From assembly GCA_016716405.1 (NCBI GenBank), contig JADJWK010000004.1:744001-808000 (forward strand): a DNA stretch of 64,000 bases. Reading direction: 5' to 3'. Position numbers and translations under genes: made by a program. The notes under the pieces were generated by a model, which saw nothing but the letters and a program-made list of their open reading frames with translations, had not been told where the DNA came from and ran no database searches. Shown piece by piece: positions 1-7,595 of this stretch (position 1 is its first letter; every line of letters begins with the position of its first letter). Source of the stretch: Candidatus Melainabacteria bacterium. GTDB taxonomy: Bacteria; Cyanobacteriota; Vampirovibrionia; Obscuribacterales; Obscuribacteraceae.

Positions 1-1514
1 AGGCTGTTGTTGAGCTGCTTTGTGAGGTTACTAAGCAAATTGGCATGAAAAATCTGATCCTTTATCTGCTGGTGCGTCTGGCAATGACCCAGGGATACCG
101 ACGCATGGCCGGCCGCTACCCTGATTAGCTCTAGCTCGCTGTCGGTCCACTTTCGATTGCGACCTAGCTCGATGGCGATCACGGCTCCGTAGATCGAGCC
201 GTGGCTTACTATGGGGGCGCCAGCCAGGCTGCTTATACCGGCATCGAGAAGACTGCTCACGTCCTCGCTTGGTATCGATCGGACCGAACGCAGGCTGGTA
301 ACGTCATCGATAGCCACGGGACCGTTACGAAACCTGGCCACAACGGAGGAAGGAAATCTGGCGGTCCGTCCCAGACCCAGTGGCGATATGCTGGGCTCGG
401 CATATTCGTGAGTCACCACCGGCAGGGTCGCCAGCTCGCTCCGCACGGCAAGGCAACGAGACACGCTCAGGCACTGGCCGACATTGTCCACCAGAAGCTG
501 CAGTACCGAGTTCATATCGAGGGAAGAGTGCAGGCGAGAGATAACCTGCCGGATAAGCCGCTCGAAAACAAGCTGCCTGCCCAGCGAATCGGAGGGGTCT
601 GCAGGCTTCCCTCTTTTCACGGGCCTCGAAGGTGTCGGAGAGACGAGGATTCCGGATCCGGCCGCCGAGAGGAAACCAGCGGGAATCAATACGATATAGA
701 CCTCACCTGCATCCGGTCCGAGAAGACAGGTCATCATCGCTTCATAATCGAGCCCCTCGAGATCGATGCTCGACCAGGCGAACGGGTTTTTCTCGTCCAC
801 ACCGTCGGCTGCTGCCTCCACCAGGTGAAGCACGCTTACGGCGCTGCCTCGTTTATCGGGGGCCCTTGCCGAGAAGACCCCTTCCACTGCCCGATTCACT
901 TTTACAAGGCGCTTGCTCGCACGCTCCAGCAGGAAGACCGGCAGCGGACACTGCGAGAAAAGCCAATCGGCCAGCCGTCGCGCCAGGCGGCTCTCGTTCA
1001 GGGTAAGCCCCAGAGTCAGCTCCGAAGAGATCAAACGCCCCAGGCTTCTGATGTCAGAGTCAGTGCTCGAGAGGAACATGAGTCCCCTGAGCTCCCCTGA
1101 AAGAATGAGCGGAAAAACAGCACCGCTCTCATCGCCGGAGATCCTGAGCCAGTCTTCGAAACACCCCCGGGGTCTTGCTTCCTCCAGCAAGGAGGCGATT
1201 TCAAGATCATCCCCGGCGATGAATGAGTTGAGCGCGATGGAGTTCTCCTCGAGAGAGAAAACAATTTCCGCCGGAGGTCCCACTGCGATGAAGCGCTTCC
1301 AACCGACCCTGCCGCTGTCATCGAGACGAGCAATCCGGCAGCTCAGACAGGCCGCCTCAGCGGCGCGCTCCAGAATCCGGAAGCGCTCCTCCATGCTCGC
1401 ATCCGGATTGAGCCCCAGGGACTGGCGTAAACTGAGGAGCATACCGAGATAATCGCCGGGCCCTGCTATCAGGTCCGGCAGTGACTCCGCCTTCTTCTTG
1501 CGCCTGGAGGCCAT
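1..1514 (-). CDS. GAF-domain sensor protein, C-terminal part cut by window edge
   Basis: On the minus strand the frame is open from an ATG at 1514 to base 1 with no stop, about 504 codons, so the gene continues beyond the window. An in-frame TAA lies 15 bases before this ATG, fixing it as the first ATG, with AGGAG just upstream. The first ~220 residues look like a degenerate GAF/PAS-type sensor region. The last ~170 residues visible are a clearer GAF domain, with segments FERLIRQVISRLHSSLD, GAPIVSHGSIYGAVIAIE and WTDSELELIRVAAGHASVSLG. GAF regions of this kind usually precede a histidine kinase, GGDEF or phosphatase output, which would lie off the edge. No membrane segment is evident, so it is probably cytoplasmic. 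The output domain is unknown. Confidence 0.8.
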   Translation of the reverse strand, partial: MASRRKKKAESLPDLIAGPGDYLGMLLSLRQSLGLNPDASMEERFRILERAAEAACLSCRIARLDDSGRVGWKRFIAVGPPAEIVFSLEENSIALNSFIAGDDLEIASLLEEARPRGCFEDWLRISGDESGAVFPLILSGELRGLMFLSSTDSDIRSLGRLISSELTLGLTLNESRLARRLADWLFSQCPLPVFLLERASKRLVKVNRAVEGVFSARAPDKRGSAVSVLHLVEAAADGVDEKNPFAWSSIDLEGLDYEAMMTCLLGPDAGEVYIVLIPAGFLSAAGSGILVSPTPSRPVKRGKPADPSDSLGRQLVFERLIRQVISRLHSSLDMNSVLQLLVDNVGQCLSVSRCLAVRSELATLPVVTHEYAEPSISPLGLGRTARFPSSVVARFRNGPVAIDDVTSLRSVRSIPSEDVSSLLDAGISSLAGAPIVSHGSIYGAVIAIELGRNRKWTDSELELIRVAAGHASVSLGHCQTHQQIKDQIFHANLLSNLTKQLNNS

Positions 1515-1883
1515 ATACTGGGCTCGTTACTCCTATATATAAAAAAGCGTAGCAGAGATCCCGCGCTCTCAGACCGGAAGAGTCCGCACATGGGGGTCTC
1601 CAGACAATTCGCAGGACCGCCGGGGTGAAAAGCCGGCCCGCCGATCCTTGCTTTGCAGGGAAGGGACAGAGGACGGATCACGCAGATTAGCAAAATTTAA
1701 TTGAGCACTCGATCCCCCGGTTGCTTGGCAAGAGCCGTCACTTGTGCTCCACGGGGCGTTTTCGGCGCTTTCCCCGGAAGAAAAATTGGTATAGAATTAA
1801 TATTAGCAATAGCACACCAGGCTGAATTAATATTAATCCTCAGATAAAGCAGCGACTCTCCTAGAAACCCTGAAAAGACCACC
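1515..1883. other. Divergent intergenic region with AT-rich direct repeats
   Basis: This 369-bp gap separates the divergent GAF-protein gene and the metallopeptidase gene. Bases 1780-1850 are strikingly AT-rich for this window. They hold two copies of the 12-mer GAATTAATATTA (1794-1805 and 1824-1835) whose starts are exactly 30 bp apart. The second copy sits in the perfect palindrome ATTAATATTAAT (1826-1837). I see no convincing gene in the interval. A 74-codon frame at 1469-1693 on the minus strand overlaps the start of the GAF gene and has no family features. Confidence 0.6.
1794..1835. repeat. Two 12-bp direct repeats GAATTAATATTA, 30 bp apart
   Basis: Copies lie at 1794-1805 and 1824-1835. 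The start-to-start distance is 30 bp, about three helical turns. They lie 48-90 bp upstream of the GTG start of the metallopeptidase gene, so a paired binding site for a regulator or an UP-like AT element is plausible. The repeats are seen directly; the role is inferred. Confidence 0.55.
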
Positions 1884-2417
1884 GTGAGAAACCTTAGAAG
1901 ACAATTCGGCAAAAAGTTCGTCGAGACAGCAAAGAAATGTCCAACCCTTGTCGAGGACATCAAACGAATTCGCGAAGACGGAGTCAAGATACGCCTGGTC
2001 AACGGTCCGTGCCGCGCCTATTACGACCGGAGCAAGCGGACTATCTACATCGGGAAATGGTGTCCTCGCAACTACAAGCTGATCAGCATCGCCCATGAGT
2101 TCGTTCACGCCCTGGTTCGTCCGACTATCGATCCGGTGCCCGGGAAGACCGGTCGGCAGGAGTTTGTCGACCGTTGCCTCGAAGAAGAAACCGAGGCCAT
2201 AGTCCACGAGATCATGATTGTCAAAGAACTGCTCAAAGCCGGCGTCAAAGTCGATCCCAAAGAGCTCGAATGGTTGAGACGGTATCGACGGGGCGGTCGC
2301 AAAGCCATCCGGAAGGCGCTGGAAAAGACCATCACCTCGACCACCGGCGAAGATTATCCGGACTATTACGGAAGCTGGTACGACGAGATAGTGCCGCCGG
2401 GCAAGCGCCTGCCTTAG
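1884..2417 (+). CDS. Putative zinc metallopeptidase (HEFVH motif)
   Basis: The 177-residue product starts at GTG; the only in-frame codons between the preceding stop (1845) and this GTG contain no other start. The motif I-A-H-E-F-V-H-A-L near residues 69-77 matches the HExxH zinc-binding signature. It is followed by an acidic helix rich in Glu (CLEEETEAIVHEIMIVKELL) that could supply the third ligand. The C-terminus is basic (RRYRRGGRKAIRKALEK). There is no signal peptide, so it is probably cytoplasmic. It resembles small bacterial putative metallopeptidase families of unknown substrate (DUF6782-like), but I cannot assign one firmly. It could also be a toxin- or phage-derived domain; no partner gene is adjacent. 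Confidence 0.75.
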   Translation: MRNLRRQFGKKFVETAKKCPTLVEDIKRIREDGVKIRLVNGPCRAYYDRSKRTIYIGKWCPRNYKLISIAHEFVHALVRPTIDPVPGKTGRQEFVDRCLEEETEAIVHEIMIVKELLKAGVKVDPKELEWLRRYRRGGRKAIRKALEKTITSTTGEDYPDYYGSWYDEIVPPGKRLP

Positions 2418-2433
2418 GTAGCTTCAATTTAAA

Positions 2434-3327
2434 TCAGATAAACGCGGGCTCCGAATCGTGCGCCTCGTCCTGATCCACCGAGAACGGCTCAGACGTCAGG
2501 CTGCAGGCGTAGGGAATCATGCGCCGGATCTCCTCGGCTATATACTCGGCATCGGCGACCTTGGCATGAAGATGCAGGGTCTGGAAGTCGAGCTTGACGA
2601 TTTGCCCCTCGGCGGAAAGCACCTGTCCCTTGAAAATCAGATTGCGAGCCTGCTTGAGGATCTCGCCGGTATTCTTGAGCACAGCCCGGCTGTGAGTATG
2701 GGGGAGGAGATTTCCCCTGGAGTCGTAAGTGCGGTCCACCCAGGCTTCAGCAGCCACGCGTATGCCGGCCCGCTCTCCGGCCGCGAGGAGCGAGGCGCTG
2801 GCGGGCCCGATAAGAACGAGCCATGGGTCGAACTCGGCGATGGCCTTGGCCACTATGGTGGCGACCCGGACATCATGGGATACCTGCCTGTAGAGATAGC
2901 CATGGGGTCTCACCTGGGTGATCTCGAAACCAAAAGTACGAGCCATTCCGGAAAGGGCCCCCAGCTGGAAGAGGACCGTTGCTCTCAACTCGGATGTGGA
3001 AAGATGGATCTCCCGCCGGCCGAATCCAGCCAGGTCGGGATAGCCGATATGGGCCCCCAGAGAAAGACCGTAATAGCGGACCATCTCCAGAGCCTCTTCC
3101 ATCAGGACCGGGTCGCCGGCATGGGCACCGCAGGCTATATTCGCCGAAGTCACGAAGGGCAGGATATCCGCCTCGCCCTCGATGCGATAGGAGCCGAAAC
3201 CCTCTCCGAGATTTGTATTGATGTCGATACCATGCTGCATGAAAAGACGCGCGGAAGACGCTTCCTTGACCGGTGCCTCCGCATGTGCGACCTTGTGAGT
3301 TCGCCCTTTCTGTCGGGAACGTCGCAT
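2434..3327 (-). CDS. pxpA: 5-oxoprolinase subunit A (LamB/YcsF family)
   Basis: PxpA works with PxpB and PxpC in ATP-dependent hydrolysis of 5-oxoproline to glutamate. The signature DINTNLGEGFG follows an N-terminal extension of about 30 basic residues, and later segments IACGAHAGDP, LGAHIGYPD and VRPHGYLYRQ are typical of the family. I chose the ATG at 3327 because GGAG lies 6 bases upstream. An ATG four codons earlier (3339) lacks a ribosome site. No pxpB or pxpC lies nearby, so it may act alone, with partners elsewhere, or on another cyclic substrate. The C-terminus is acidic. The gene converges with the metallopeptidase gene, 16 bp away. Confidence 0.88.
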   Translation of the reverse strand: MRRSRQKGRTHKVAHAEAPVKEASSARLFMQHGIDINTNLGEGFGSYRIEGEADILPFVTSANIACGAHAGDPVLMEEALEMVRYYGLSLGAHIGYPDLAGFGRREIHLSTSELRATVLFQLGALSGMARTFGFEITQVRPHGYLYRQVSHDVRVATIVAKAIAEFDPWLVLIGPASASLLAAGERAGIRVAAEAWVDRTYDSRGNLLPHTHSRAVLKNTGEILKQARNLIFKGQVLSAEGQIVKLDFQTLHLHAKVADAEYIAEEIRRMIPYACSLTSEPFSVDQDEAHDSEPAFI

Positions 3328-3447
3328 TTTAAACTCCATGGAATTCGTAAGCAGGCTGAAATTTTAGCAGGATCAGGGCTGACGACCCCTGTTTTTAGTC
3401 ATTTCCCTATGTACATCCTTAAACAAGGCCCTAAAATATAAGAGAGA

Positions 3448-4614
3448 GTTAAGATCGCGACGAGATTTTCGAGCATTAAGGCAAGCCTGACACTTTTACT
3501 GGTTATCACAGGGATTGCAGCCGCGAGCTGGCTACCGGCGCTGGCCCAGGGCTACGGACGCCCGGCGGTGGTCAGGGATCCCCGGCAGATCCGCCAGCAG
3601 GCCTTCCAGTTTTACCTCGAGAACCGCTTCGACGAGGCCACCGAGCTCTATCAGGAGGCAATAGACCTCGCCCGGGAGAGCTATGGCGAGAAATCCTCGT
3701 TCGTGGCCGATCTCTACTATGAGGCAGGAAGCATGTGCCTGGAAGAAGGCAATTTCTCCATGGCTTCCAGATATCTCCCTCAGGCAGTTAAAGTCAATCC
3801 TAATTACACCACTGCCCGGGTGAAGCTGGCCGACCTCCTGATGATGAAAGGCAAGTCCGATGAGGCTTTCGGACAGATTGGCGAGGCCCTCAGACGGGAC
3901 CCGAATTCCATAGAGGCACGCAGGCAGCTGGTCAAACTCCTCATGGAAAGAGAGAAGCACGAGAAGGAAGGAGCCAGGGGAGCAGGTCTGGCCTGCACCT
4001 GGGAAGCGTTCCGTCTCAACAACATCACCAAATCGGTGGTCAACCAGACAATCAAGAACATAGCCCTGTGGAAGCAGAAAATGGATAGCGGTCAACATCC
4101 GGTTCCCACAGTAGCCATAACGGCTCCGGTATCGGCACCACCGGCACCACCACCGGTCGCCACGACGCCGAAGCCTGAGCCACCGACATTATCTCAGCCC
4201 AGGTCTCAGCCCAAGCCCAGAGCCACCCCCGCGGCGGCGAAATCCAAACCGGCAGCAAGACCGAAACCGAGAGCGAAACCCAAACCGCCGGAACCCAGAC
4301 CTGTGGTTGCCAGGAAAGAGAAGCCGCCGCATGTCGCCCGGGCATCGTCTCCGCCTCCACCATCCGGGCCTGTGGGACGAAAAGCTTCCAGCCGGGGCGG
4401 GCTCGTGCCGCCACCACCACCAGTGGTTCCTTCATTCATAGCGCCGCCGCCGCCGCCTGCCGGCAATCCCGGCATAGTTCTTACGACCACGGCTAATGTG
4501 CAGAACCCGCCGCCGGAGAAGAAGAAACCACCGAAGAAGAAGAAAAAGCCTCGCCCCGAAGTTCAGGACGAGCCGGACTTCCTGCTCGACTGGGCTTCCG
4601 ACAAACAGAAATAA
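3448..4614 (+). CDS. Secreted TPR / proline-lysine-rich protein with non-canonical start
   Basis: The first canonical start (GTG 3568) lies after an obvious signal peptide encoded in the same frame (KASLTLLLVITGIAAASWLPALAQ). Between the in-frame stop at 3439 and GTG 3568 there is no ATG, GTG or TTG. The start is therefore either unusual (GTT 3448, ATC 3454, ATT 3475 or CTG 3487, the last with AAGG 5 bases before) or the sequence carries a point change such as GTG to GTT at 3448. I give the earliest possible start. The mature protein has about three TPR units (residues ~45-170: FYLENRFDEATELYQEAI, YLPQAVKVNPNY), then a long Pro/Ala/Lys-rich tail with repeated PKP, PPPP and KKK, ending DFLLDWASDKQK. 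The tail resembles periplasm-spanning or cell-wall-binding linkers. Function unknown. Confidence 0.75.
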   Translation, partial: VKIATRFSSIKASLTLLLVITGIAAASWLPALAQGYGRPAVVRDPRQIRQQAFQFYLENRFDEATELYQEAIDLARESYGEKSSFVADLYYEAGSMCLEEGNFSMASRYLPQAVKVNPNYTTARVKLADLLMMKGKSDEAFGQIGEALRRDPNSIEARRQLVKLLMEREKHEKEGARGAGLACTWEAFRLNNITKSVVNQTIKNIALWKQKMDSGQHPVPTVAITAPVSAPPAPPPVATTPKPEPPTLSQPRSQPKPRATPAAAKSKPAARPKPRAKPKPPEPRPVVARKEKPPHVARASSPPPPSGPVGRKASSRGGLVPPPPPVVPSFIAPPPPPAGNPGIVLTTTANVQNPPPEKKKPPKKKKKPRPEVQDEPDFLLDWASDKQK

Positions 4615-5481
4615 TCAGAGTCCGGCGTCACCGCCCGGGCTCGGTTTCTGGGCTCTCTGCCTGCCGCCGGGCTTGAGCTCCGGAAGTCTCTGCAACTGCT
4701 CCGGTGTGAGCACCGAGCGAATACCGAGGAAATCGTTGAGCATCACAGCCTCCGCCTCGCCCTGCAAACCGACGAGTTCTTTGTGGGCTGCGAAGATATC
4801 TTCCCGGGTGGCGTTAGGGTCGAACATCAGATCTCTCATCCGGGTTCGCATGGACTTGAGATCGCTGTTGATCTTGCGAGCCTCGAGGGCATTTCGGCCG
4901 CGCATCTCTTGAATCCTGGACTTCTGCTTGTCGCTCAATCCCAGAACGGTCAGATCGAGCGGCTTGCGGTTGAACCATTGTCGACCGCCCTGCATCTGAT
5001 TGTTGCGCATCTGATTGTTGCGCATCCGGCCGCCGGGTCCGCCGCCCATCTGTCCTCGACGCATCTGGCCGCTGCCCATCTGGCCATTGCGGCGCATCGC
5101 CGGCGGCATGGCATCGGGTTGAGCCGTCATGAAATCACCGCCGGGACCGGGGTCCCCGCCCTGACCGCGTCCGGGAAAGCCCTGCCCGCCACCGCTCTGC
5201 TTGAAGCGCTGGCGTATCTGCTGTCTCTGCTCCGGGCTCATCTGGCGCAAACGCTCGCGTAACTCCTGTCTCTGCTCCGGGCTCATCTGGCGGAATCCCT
5301 GACCTCTCCTGAAGCCGCCCGGCTCGCCATCGCCGATATCGTATTTCTTGAAGCGATCGGCCATGCCCCCGTCCTGAGCGAAAAGGGGCTCGGCAAGAAG
5401 CAGCTGGGCAAATAAAACAATGCTACTGACACCAGTTGCAATGCCAATGACGGTCCTTCTGGAGCTAGAGCTTGATAGCAT
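4615..5481 (-). CDS. Spy/CpxP-like periplasmic chaperone-type protein
   Basis: The product has a signal peptide (RRTVIGIATGVSSIVLFAQ...LFAQ), then low-complexity Gln/Arg/Gly/Met sequence. The C-terminal helical region has LSDKQKSRIQEM and VLTPEQLQRLPEL, the LTxxQ-type motif of Spy/CpxP/CnrX proteins, which bind unfolded proteins or metals in the periplasm. MSPEQRQ occurs twice, as does MRNNQ. I chose the ATG at 5481 because GAGG lies 9 bases upstream; another ATG is 15 bases earlier. It is the third gene of a sigma / anti-sigma operon, so it may be a sensor or an effector of that system. The stop abuts that of the preceding plus-strand gene with no gap. Confidence 0.75.
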   Translation of the reverse strand: MLSSSSSRRTVIGIATGVSSIVLFAQLLLAEPLFAQDGGMADRFKKYDIGDGEPGGFRRGQGFRQMSPEQRQELRERLRQMSPEQRQQIRQRFKQSGGGQGFPGRGQGGDPGPGGDFMTAQPDAMPPAMRRNGQMGSGQMRRGQMGGGPGGRMRNNQMRNNQMQGGRQWFNRKPLDLTVLGLSDKQKSRIQEMRGRNALEARKINSDLKSMRTRMRDLMFDPNATREDIFAAHKELVGLQGEAEAVMLNDFLGIRSVLTPEQLQRLPELKPGGRQRAQKPSPGGDAGL

Positions 5482-6259
5482 AGAGTCCGTCCTCATTGGT
5501 GCTGATTCCGAGATCTACGAAACCACTGTCCTCCTCGCCATCATAGGCTATCACAGCTTCAGTGCTGAGCAAGTCGCCGGGGCAGGTGACTGTCTTGACA
5601 GCCACCGCCGGTGGCGCCTCGCGCCCGGCTCGATTGGAATGATCCGCAGAGTGATCTGCTGAGTGCTCTGCTGAATGACCTGCAGCCACTACGGGAGCCG
5701 GCGTATACCGGTCATCCAGCCTGTTTTGCGGATTGCGCGGAGCCTCGACCGGACCGGTACCGGCCACCTCGGCGGCGCCGGGTCGCTCCGGCGCAGAAGC
5801 CACCACCGGCGGAGCGGATACCGGCGCCGGCTCCTGATTCTCAGGCTGGCTCCTCTCGAGCAGGTTCGGCTGCTCCGCCACCACCGGTATGGGCTGCGAG
5901 CTCTGATTGAGGGCAGCATAGGAGAGAAGCGAGAGAACCAGAGCAGCGGCAAGCGCTCCAGCCCAGGCATAGATCTGCTTGCTGCGGCTCCTTTCCTCGA
6001 AGGCGACGACATTATCGCCGCCTCTCTCCAGGAAACTGAGATCCTCGCTGAGGTCGCGGTCCATAGTCACCGGCGGCAGAGATTTTATGGCATCGCTGGC
6101 GCTCTTCAGCCTGACCGCTTGCTCCATGCACGAAGCGCAGCCGTCCAGATGACTCTCCACCAGGGCGATATCGCTATCTGACGGTAGCTCCGAATCCAGA
6201 TAAGGATCTAATAAAGCATTGATTCTTTTGCAATCGGCTGAGTCTGTCATGGTGATCAC
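5465..6259 (-). CDS. Membrane-anchored anti-sigma factor (zinc-finger type)
   Basis: The N-terminal cytoplasmic ~90 residues contain H-L-D-G-C-A-S-C, the Hx3CxxC motif of zinc anti-sigma (ZAS) domains, with an additional Cys at residue 10. One transmembrane helix follows (IYAWAGALAAALVLSLLSYAAL, about residues 96-117), then a Pro/Ala-rich periplasmic region with a His-Ser tandem repeat (HSAEHSADHSADHS) and a C-terminal ~50-residue segment. It overlaps the upstream ECF sigma gene by 4 bp, which predicts translational coupling and implies it binds and inhibits that sigma factor. Starts possible are GTG 6259 (in the overlap) and ATG 6250, which has AAGG 8 bases upstream. The His-rich stretch could bind metal; that is inference. 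Confidence 0.85.
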   Translation of the reverse strand: MITMTDSADCKRINALLDPYLDSELPSDSDIALVESHLDGCASCMEQAVRLKSASDAIKSLPPVTMDRDLSEDLSFLERGGDNVVAFEERSRSKQIYAWAGALAAALVLSLLSYAALNQSSQPIPVVAEQPNLLERSQPENQEPAPVSAPPVVASAPERPGAAEVAGTGPVEAPRNPQNRLDDRYTPAPVVAAGHSAEHSADHSADHSNRAGREAPPAVAVKTVTCPGDLLSTEAVIAYDGEEDSGFVDLGISTNEDGLYAIKL

Positions 6260-6864
6260 CTTGATCTGGCGGTCTCGCCTTCCGGCGAGAAATAGGGCTC
6301 GAGGAGCTCTCTCATCTTCAGTCTGCCATAGTGCAGGCGAGAGCGCACTGTGCCGATGCTTGTACCGACGATGGAAGCAATATCCTGATAGGAAAAGCCT
6401 TCCATATCGTGAAGGACCAGAACAGCACGCTGAGACTCGGGAAGCCTGGCAAGAGCCCCGGCAACGACACTGCTCTGCTCGGAAAGGTCGACAATCCGCT
6501 GCGGGTCCGGTCCGTCGTCTGGCAGCTCTGGCGCGGGGCGATCCCCATCGCCATCGGACGGGAATTGAAAGAAGAAAAGAAAACCTCTCTGTCTTTTCCT
6601 GGAGCGTAGATTGTCGATGCAGAGATTATGCGAGATCCGGAAGATCCAGGCAGCAAAGGACGCCTGCCGGCGGAATCCGCTCAATCCGTTGTGTACTTTC
6701 ACGAAAGTATCCTGCACGACTTCCTCAGCCTCCTCCTTGTTGCCAAGCATACGGTATGCAGAGTTATAGATTCGATTTTGATAGCGCCTGACCAGTGACT
6801 TGAAATAGCTCGCGTCCCCGGTCTGTCGGTATCGATCGACAAGAGCCTCGTCTTGCAGGTCCAT
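6256..6864 (-). CDS. ECF-family RNA polymerase sigma factor (RpoE/SigW-like)
   Basis: The 202-residue protein has the two ECF regions. Region 2 runs from YQNRIYNSAYRMLGNKEEAEEVVQDTF to FAAWIFRISHNLCIDNLR. Region 4 contains LPESQRAVLVLHDMEGFSYQDIA and GTSIGTVRSRLHYGR, a helix-turn-helix. Length is normal for the family. The linker between regions contains an unusual Phe run and acidic stretch. It heads an operon with an anti-sigma factor and a Spy-like periplasmic protein. That layout predicts an envelope-stress or metal-stress response. ECF sigmas usually transcribe their own operon; the 62 bp upstream, shared with a divergent phosphatase gene, should hold that promoter. Confidence 0.92.
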   Translation of the reverse strand: MDLQDEALVDRYRQTGDASYFKSLVRRYQNRIYNSAYRMLGNKEEAEEVVQDTFVKVHNGLSGFRRQASFAAWIFRISHNLCIDNLRSRKRQRGFLFFFQFPSDGDGDRPAPELPDDGPDPQRIVDLSEQSSVVAGALARLPESQRAVLVLHDMEGFSYQDIASIVGTSIGTVRSRLHYGRLKMRELLEPYFSPEGETARSR

Positions 6865-6926
6865 CTATTCCAACCCGTACGGTTTGGCTACACTAATACA
6901 AACGAAATCGAGGATGAGAAAGTTCA

Positions 6927-7595
6927 ATGAATTTCCAAAGATTAACAACACTTAATCAACCCCGGGTCGCAGCCAGGCGACCCGTCGCAAGAACTATCTT
7001 GACCTATACGGCTCTCCTTGTCACCGTGAGCGTCCTGCCGCAAACCGCCCTTGCCAAGCAGAGCAAAACTCCGGCCCGGTCATCGGTTCAAGACAAGGGG
7101 CCGGCAGGGAGGAAGATCGAGGACTTGCCTAACTTCCACCAGGTGCATCCATTCTTATATAGGAGCGGAGAGCCAACCAGAAAAGGCCTGGACAGGCTCG
7201 CCGAAATGGGCGTGAAGACAATTATAGATTTGCGCTCGAAAGGCGAGATGGACTTCAATGAGGCGCAAGAGGCCGAGAAGCGCGGTCTCGAATATATGAA
7301 CCTGGTCATGAGCGACAAGGCCCCTACCGAGAAGCAGGTGGAGACGATGCTGAAGACCATCGATCAGGCAAAAGAGACCGGTGAGCCGGTGCTGGTCCAT
7401 TGCGCGCACGGTTCGGACCGGACCGGCTCGATGATCGGCATCTATCGAGTGACCAGGGACGGCTGGAACTTCGATGATACCTACAAAGAGATGCGCAAAT
7501 ACTATTTCGGGCCCAAGTACCTTCAGCTCCGCGATGCAGTGCGCTCCAGGGTAGGAACCCCGGTCACCGAGTCTTCGGCGCAGGCGACGCCTTGA
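6927..7595 (+). CDS. Secreted dual-specificity/tyrosine phosphatase-like protein
   Basis: The 222-residue protein has an N-terminal signal peptide (ARTILTYTALLVTVSVLPQTALA), so it is probably periplasmic or secreted. The catalytic loop is HCAHGSDRTG, the HCx5R signature of cysteine-dependent phosphatases. The preceding segment LYRSGEPTRKGLDRLAEMG and IIDLRSKGE matches the Siw14/DSP-like bacterial group. The substrate is unknown. It is divergent from the ECF sigma operon, 62 bp away, and could be co-regulated with it. Its 3' end overlaps the convergent aspartic protease gene by 32 bp. Confidence 0.85.
   Translation: MNFQRLTTLNQPRVAARRPVARTILTYTALLVTVSVLPQTALAKQSKTPARSSVQDKGPAGRKIEDLPNFHQVHPFLYRSGEPTRKGLDRLAEMGVKTIIDLRSKGEMDFNEAQEAEKRGLEYMNLVMSDKAPTEKQVETMLKTIDQAKETGEPVLVHCAHGSDRTGSMIGIYRVTRDGWNFDDTYKEMRKYYFGPKYLQLRDAVRSRVGTPVTESSAQATP

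Noticed and set aside
201..1100. 299-codon plus-strand frame
   Set aside because: It is antisense to the open GAF-protein frame and lacks any family features.
1469..1693. 74-codon minus-strand frame
   Set aside because: It overlaps the start of the GAF-protein gene in another frame and has no ribosome site or family features.
2458..3441. 327-codon plus-strand frame
   Set aside because: It is antisense to pxpA, which shows the YcsF signature.
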